A stretch of DNA of 64,000 bases from CAZOZZ01 sp965247425 (GTDB lineage Bacteria > Acidobacteriota > Terriglobia > 20CM-2-55-15): positions 2,480,001 to 2,544,000 of the forward strand of contig OZ252023.1 of assembly GCA_965247425.1 (NCBI GenBank). Direction: 5' to 3'. Position numbers and translations under genes: made by a program. This document shows positions 61,033 through 64,000 of the stretch, in pieces; position 1 is the stretch's first letter, and each line of letters begins with the position of its first letter. Below the pieces are notes generated by a model that did not search any database, was not told the origin of the DNA, and saw nothing but the letters and a program-made list of their open reading frames with translations.

Positions 61033-63060
61033 ATGCATCGCATGGTGTCGAGAATTCTGGCGCTGATTCTCCTGATGGCCTCAACCCTGTCGGCTGACGT
61101 CGTCCGGATCGAGGTCGAATCGCGGGCCGACCTGGCGGGCGGCAGGTCGTTCGGACTCGCGGGCGCTTACGAAAAGCTTGTCGGTAAAATCTACTTCTCC
61201 GTCGATCCCGGGAATTCGGCTAACCGCATCATCACCGACATCGACTTTGCTCCGCTCAATGCGGACGGCAGGGTCGAATTCCACTCCGACTTCTTCCTGA
61301 TCAAGCCCAAGGATATCCAACGCGGCAACGGCACCATCCTCTACGAAGTTTCAAACCGCGGCGGAAAGGGGATGTTGCGTTACTTCAACCGCGGAGCGGG
61401 AAGCATCGACCCGGGAACCGAGGCGGAGATGGGCGACGGCTTCCTGATGACCAACGGGTTCACTCTGCTCTGGCTGGGCTGGCAGTTCGATCCACCTTTG
61501 AGGGACGGTCTGGTCCGCGTGTACCCTCCGGTCGCGACAGAGAACGGGAACAGAATCGAAGGCCTGGTCCGCAGCGAAGTGGTGAGTTCGCGAAGAATCT
61601 TTGACGCGTCGCTGGCGGATCGAAACCACATCGCGTACCAGGTCGCCGACCCGGACGATCCCGCCAACGTCATGACGGTCCGCGATTCGGTCGACGGGCC
61701 GCGCCGGGTGATTCCACACGACCAGTGGAGTTTCGCTCGTCTCGAGGACGGCCGCGTCGTCCCGGATGTGACACGCGTCTACCTCGAAGGCGGGTTCGAA
61801 CCACACAAGCTGTACGATGTCGTCTATACGTCCATGGACCCACCGCTCGCAGGCCTGGGACCGGCAGCCATTCGCGACGCCATCTCTCTGTTGAAGTATG
61901 GCTCGGCTCCGGAGCTGTCCATTCCCGCCGGTTCGATCGACCGCGCCCTCGCCTTTGGTATATCCCAGAGCGGTCGGTTCCTGCGCACCTTTCTCTTCTA
62001 CGGATTTAACGAAGACGAAGGGCACCGCAAGGCGTTTGACGGTGTCATTGCCCATGTCGCAGGCGCCGGCAGGGGTAGCTTCAACCTTCGGTTCGCGCAA
62101 CCGTCCCGGGACGGCCATCCATACCTGAACAAGCTGTACCCGACCGACATTTTTCCGTTCACCGATGTCGTTCAAAACGATCCGGAAACGGGAGATCGGG
62201 ATGGTCTCTTAAACGGGGTGCGACCGGAATTCATGCCGAAGATCTTCTACACGAACTCCTCTTATGAATACTGGGGACGGGCCGCGTCCCTGATTCACAC
62301 GACCATTGACGGATTGGAAGACATTCCGCTGATGGAAAACGTGAGGGTCTACTCCTTCGCCGGAGGACAGCACGGCCCCGGACGTTTTCCGCCCGCCCAG
62401 ACCAGCGGGCAACAACCGAGCAACCCGAATGACTACTCGTGGTTCATGAGAAGCCTTTTACTGGCCATCAATGGCTGGACAAGCGACGGAACGGAGCCGC
62501 CGGTGAGCAGTTATCCCCGGATAGGCGACGAGGGCCTCGTGACGCCCGAAGACCTCGACTTCCCGAATTTGCCGGAGGTCGGCCAACCTGCGGCGCCTCA
62601 CGGAGCGTACCGCGTCAACTATGGTCCCGAATTTCGAACCCGAGGCATCGTGAGTATCGAGCCGCCGGAAGTGATCTCCGAATTCCCCGTAATGGTTCCC
62701 CAGGTCGACGACGATGGGAACGAGACGGGAGGCTTGAAGATGCCCGAAGTGGCCGTACCTCTGGCCACCTATACCGGTTGGAATCTGTTTCGCCCTGAAT
62801 CCGGTCCCGAAGATGTACTGTCCAACATGCAAGGCTCCTACATCCCGTTCCCGTTGACCCCTTCAGACAGGGAGCGGCGCGATGACCCCAGACCTTCGAT
62901 CGAAGAACGTTACCAGAGCCGGGAACACTATCTCGGTCTGGTCTCCGAATCCGCGATCGATCTGATCGAAGACGGCTACCTCCTGTCCGGAGACTTGCCC
63001 GACATCCTCAGCCAGGCAGCCCGTCACTGGGATTACTTGATGGGAGGCGAAAACAACTAG
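61033..63060 (+). CDS. Secreted alpha/beta-hydrolase-domain protein
   Basis: A 675-residue protein with a signal peptide (MVSRILALILLMASTLSA). It belongs to the large 'alpha/beta hydrolase domain' family of soil bacteria: IEVESRADLAGGRSFGLAGA, ILYEVSNRGGKG, DGFLMTNGFTLLWLGWQFD, and a nucleophile-like ALAFGISQSGRFLR. AGGAGG at 61023-61028 precedes ATG 61033; ATG 61042 is an alternative. The upstream frame lies in the family B repeat. Esterase-like activity is inferred; the substrate is unknown. Confidence 0.85.
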   Translation: MHRMVSRILALILLMASTLSADVVRIEVESRADLAGGRSFGLAGAYEKLVGKIYFSVDPGNSANRIITDIDFAPLNADGRVEFHSDFFLIKPKDIQRGNGTILYEVSNRGGKGMLRYFNRGAGSIDPGTEAEMGDGFLMTNGFTLLWLGWQFDPPLRDGLVRVYPPVATENGNRIEGLVRSEVVSSRRIFDASLADRNHIAYQVADPDDPANVMTVRDSVDGPRRVIPHDQWSFARLEDGRVVPDVTRVYLEGGFEPHKLYDVVYTSMDPPLAGLGPAAIRDAISLLKYGSAPELSIPAGSIDRALAFGISQSGRFLRTFLFYGFNEDEGHRKAFDGVIAHVAGAGRGSFNLRFAQPSRDGHPYLNKLYPTDIFPFTDVVQNDPETGDRDGLLNGVRPEFMPKIFYTNSSYEYWGRAASLIHTTIDGLEDIPLMENVRVYSFAGGQHGPGRFPPAQTSGQQPSNPNDYSWFMRSLLLAINGWTSDGTEPPVSSYPRIGDEGLVTPEDLDFPNLPEVGQPAAPHGAYRVNYGPEFRTRGIVSIEPPEVISEFPVMVPQVDDDGNETGGLKMPEVAVPLATYTGWNLFRPESGPEDVLSNMQGSYIPFPLTPSDRERRDDPRPSIEERYQSREHYLGLVSESAIDLIEDGYLLSGDLPDILSQAARHWDYLMGGENN

Positions 63061-63067
63061 GGGCAAG

Positions 63068-63198
63068 CGTGTCGGGGGGGCCGTCCCTGGCCCCCCGCGG
63101 GCAAGACGCGCCGCTCGATTCCCTGACAAGTACGGTCCCCGCTTCTGGTCCACGTGACGGCTAACTCCGCGGGCGGCCAGGGACGGCCGCCCCGACAC
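63068..63198. repeat. Family C hairpin repeat between convergent genes (copy 3)
   Basis: Left hairpin GGGGGGCC-GTCCCT-GGCCCCCC (63075-63096) and right hairpin GGGCGGCC-AGGGAC-GGCCGCCC (63171-63192), bounded by CGTGTCGGGG and CCCCGACAC, so the whole is an inverted repeat. In the 45199 copy the variable pair is T/A, here G/C on the left and C/G on the right. It lies between the hydrolase and the convergent phenylalanine hydroxylase gene. Confidence 0.75.
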
Positions 63199-63214
63199 TC
63201 TATTCCGCACGTCT

Positions 63215-64000
63215 TCACACTTCCGACACTGTTTCTCTCATCAGGGCGTCTTCCAGGCCTTGTTCGAGCAGGAAGCGTTCGATTTCCTGGCGGAGGAACG
63301 CAAACGACGGGATGATGAAAAGCTTCGATTGCATGGCCGAGTAGTTGTACTTCGTTTTCATGACGTCCTCGATCACGAATGGCGCCCATTCCACATCACC
63401 CGAATAAACATGCTCCAGTTCGCCGAACGATCCGAGAAGCCCGGCACCGTAGGATTTCACGCCCGTGGTCTCATCGATCAAGCCGAACTCGATCGTGAAC
63501 CAGTAGATCCGCTCGAGCTGAACCAGTTGCTCATCGTCGGCCAACATCGCAGCCCTTCCAATCAACTCCGACAGATCGCAGAAATCACGGTCGACAAAGG
63601 CGGGCACATGCCCGACGACCTCGTGTATGACATCGGGCTCCGGGGTGTACTCGGGGCGCGAGGCATGGCGGATGTATTGCGTGCACCACATGACCTTCCT
63701 TGAAAACTGTCCGAGGAAACTCCTGGAATCGACGAGCCCTTCGATCGCACCGAGTCGAAATCCGTGGTATGACGCCAACCGGTCGCTCAAGTCGCGAAGC
63801 TGAGGTATGTGATCGGTCGGTATCCCAAGCTCCCGGGTCGCCTTAAGATAGATTTCGTTCGCATACTTCTCGTGCAACGGCGCCAGCTTTTCGCAAATGG
63901 TTCGCCAGACACCATGTTCTTCCCTGGTGTAGTCGAGAACGGGTGCAGGTTCATTCCGCTCACGGGACATCCGTGTCAGTTGGGCAATTTGATCGCGCCG
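63215..64000 (-). CDS. phhA: Phenylalanine 4-hydroxylase (partial, runs off the window)
   Basis: A bacterial aromatic amino-acid hydroxylase converting phenylalanine to tyrosine with tetrahydropterin. The iron ligands are in VIHEVVGHVPAF (His...His) and YWFTIEFGL (Glu). The N-terminal PAPVLDYTREEHGVWRT and the GAGLLGSFGEL stretch are typical. ATG 63970 would give 251 residues, but the frame stays open to the edge (DQIAQLTR before it), and family members begin ~20-40 residues earlier. The true start therefore probably lies beyond 64000. Confidence 0.92.
   Translation of the reverse strand, partial: RRDQIAQLTRMSRERNEPAPVLDYTREEHGVWRTICEKLAPLHEKYANEIYLKATRELGIPTDHIPQLRDLSDRLASYHGFRLGAIEGLVDSRSFLGQFSRKVMWCTQYIRHASRPEYTPEPDVIHEVVGHVPAFVDRDFCDLSELIGRAAMLADDEQLVQLERIYWFTIEFGLIDETTGVKSYGAGLLGSFGELEHVYSGDVEWAPFVIEDVMKTKYNYSAMQSKLFIIPSFAFLRQEIERFLLEQGLEDALMRETVSEV

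Overview
The window is GC-rich DNA from a Gram-negative bacterium. It encodes a TonB receptor, an outer-membrane porin relic, Ser/Thr kinases of the Hanks type with TPR tails, relics of an ECF sigma/kinase pair, and many multi-PAS histidine kinases. This mixture best fits an Acidobacteriota-like organism; that is an inference from gene content, not from a marker gene. No rRNA, tRNA or CRISPR array was found.

Layout. 0-5 kb: the tail of an unknown gene, a NatAB-type ABC exporter whose permease is fused to a CPBP protease domain, a class I aminotransferase and a small membrane protein. 5-23 kb is a degenerate zone of gene fragments and repeats. It holds a displaced kinase fragment, sigma/kinase relics, two near-identical copies of a YfiR/receiver/c-di-GMP module (6.9-9.9 kb and 10.5-15.0 kb), a broken protein kinase, peroxiredoxin and IS256 fragments, an intact aspartokinase, and an IS21 element whose 3' end has been inverted. 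23-34.4 kb: a frameshifted TonB receptor with a structured leader, a YfiR-like protein, and a chemotaxis-type operon (cheA-cheW-mcp-cheR-cheD-cheY-cheX) facing a second, convergent cheX-like/cheY pair. 35-36.8 kb: dapA-dapD, which with lysC supplies the lysine/diaminopimelate branch. 37-40 kb: a four-PAS hybrid kinase. 40-42.6 kb: lutABC. 42.7-44.3 kb: a membrane protein and a HupE-like transporter.

44.4-54.4 kb is the most interesting block. It carries two di-iron ring-oxygenase subunits (one BoxB-like, one PaaA-like), a NuoF/NuoE-like flavin/Fe-S pair in the place where a reductase would be expected, two enoyl-CoA hydratases, two aldehyde dehydrogenases, a BoxR/BzdR-type regulator (HTH plus shikimate-kinase fold) and a TetR regulator. 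Between the divergent dehydrogenase and boxR-like genes lies a region rich in TGCA motifs. This looks like an aromatic acyl-CoA oxidation system with an unusual electron donor. The rest of the window holds a Ser/Thr kinase with TPRs, an IS1380 element, a beta-propeller protein, an alpha/beta hydrolase-domain protein and phenylalanine 4-hydroxylase, which runs off the end.

Several families of structured dispersed repeats occur. One is a ~280 bp palindromic element (2 copies), one a ~200 bp element with 25 bp inverted ends (3 copies, two partial), and one a hairpin repeat at gene ends (3 copies). In each, arm changes between copies preserve base pairing. Two heptamer tandem arrays also occur. 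Five genes or gene remnants between 10.5 and 24.3 kb carry frameshifts or breaks, so either real decay or assembly error is possible there.
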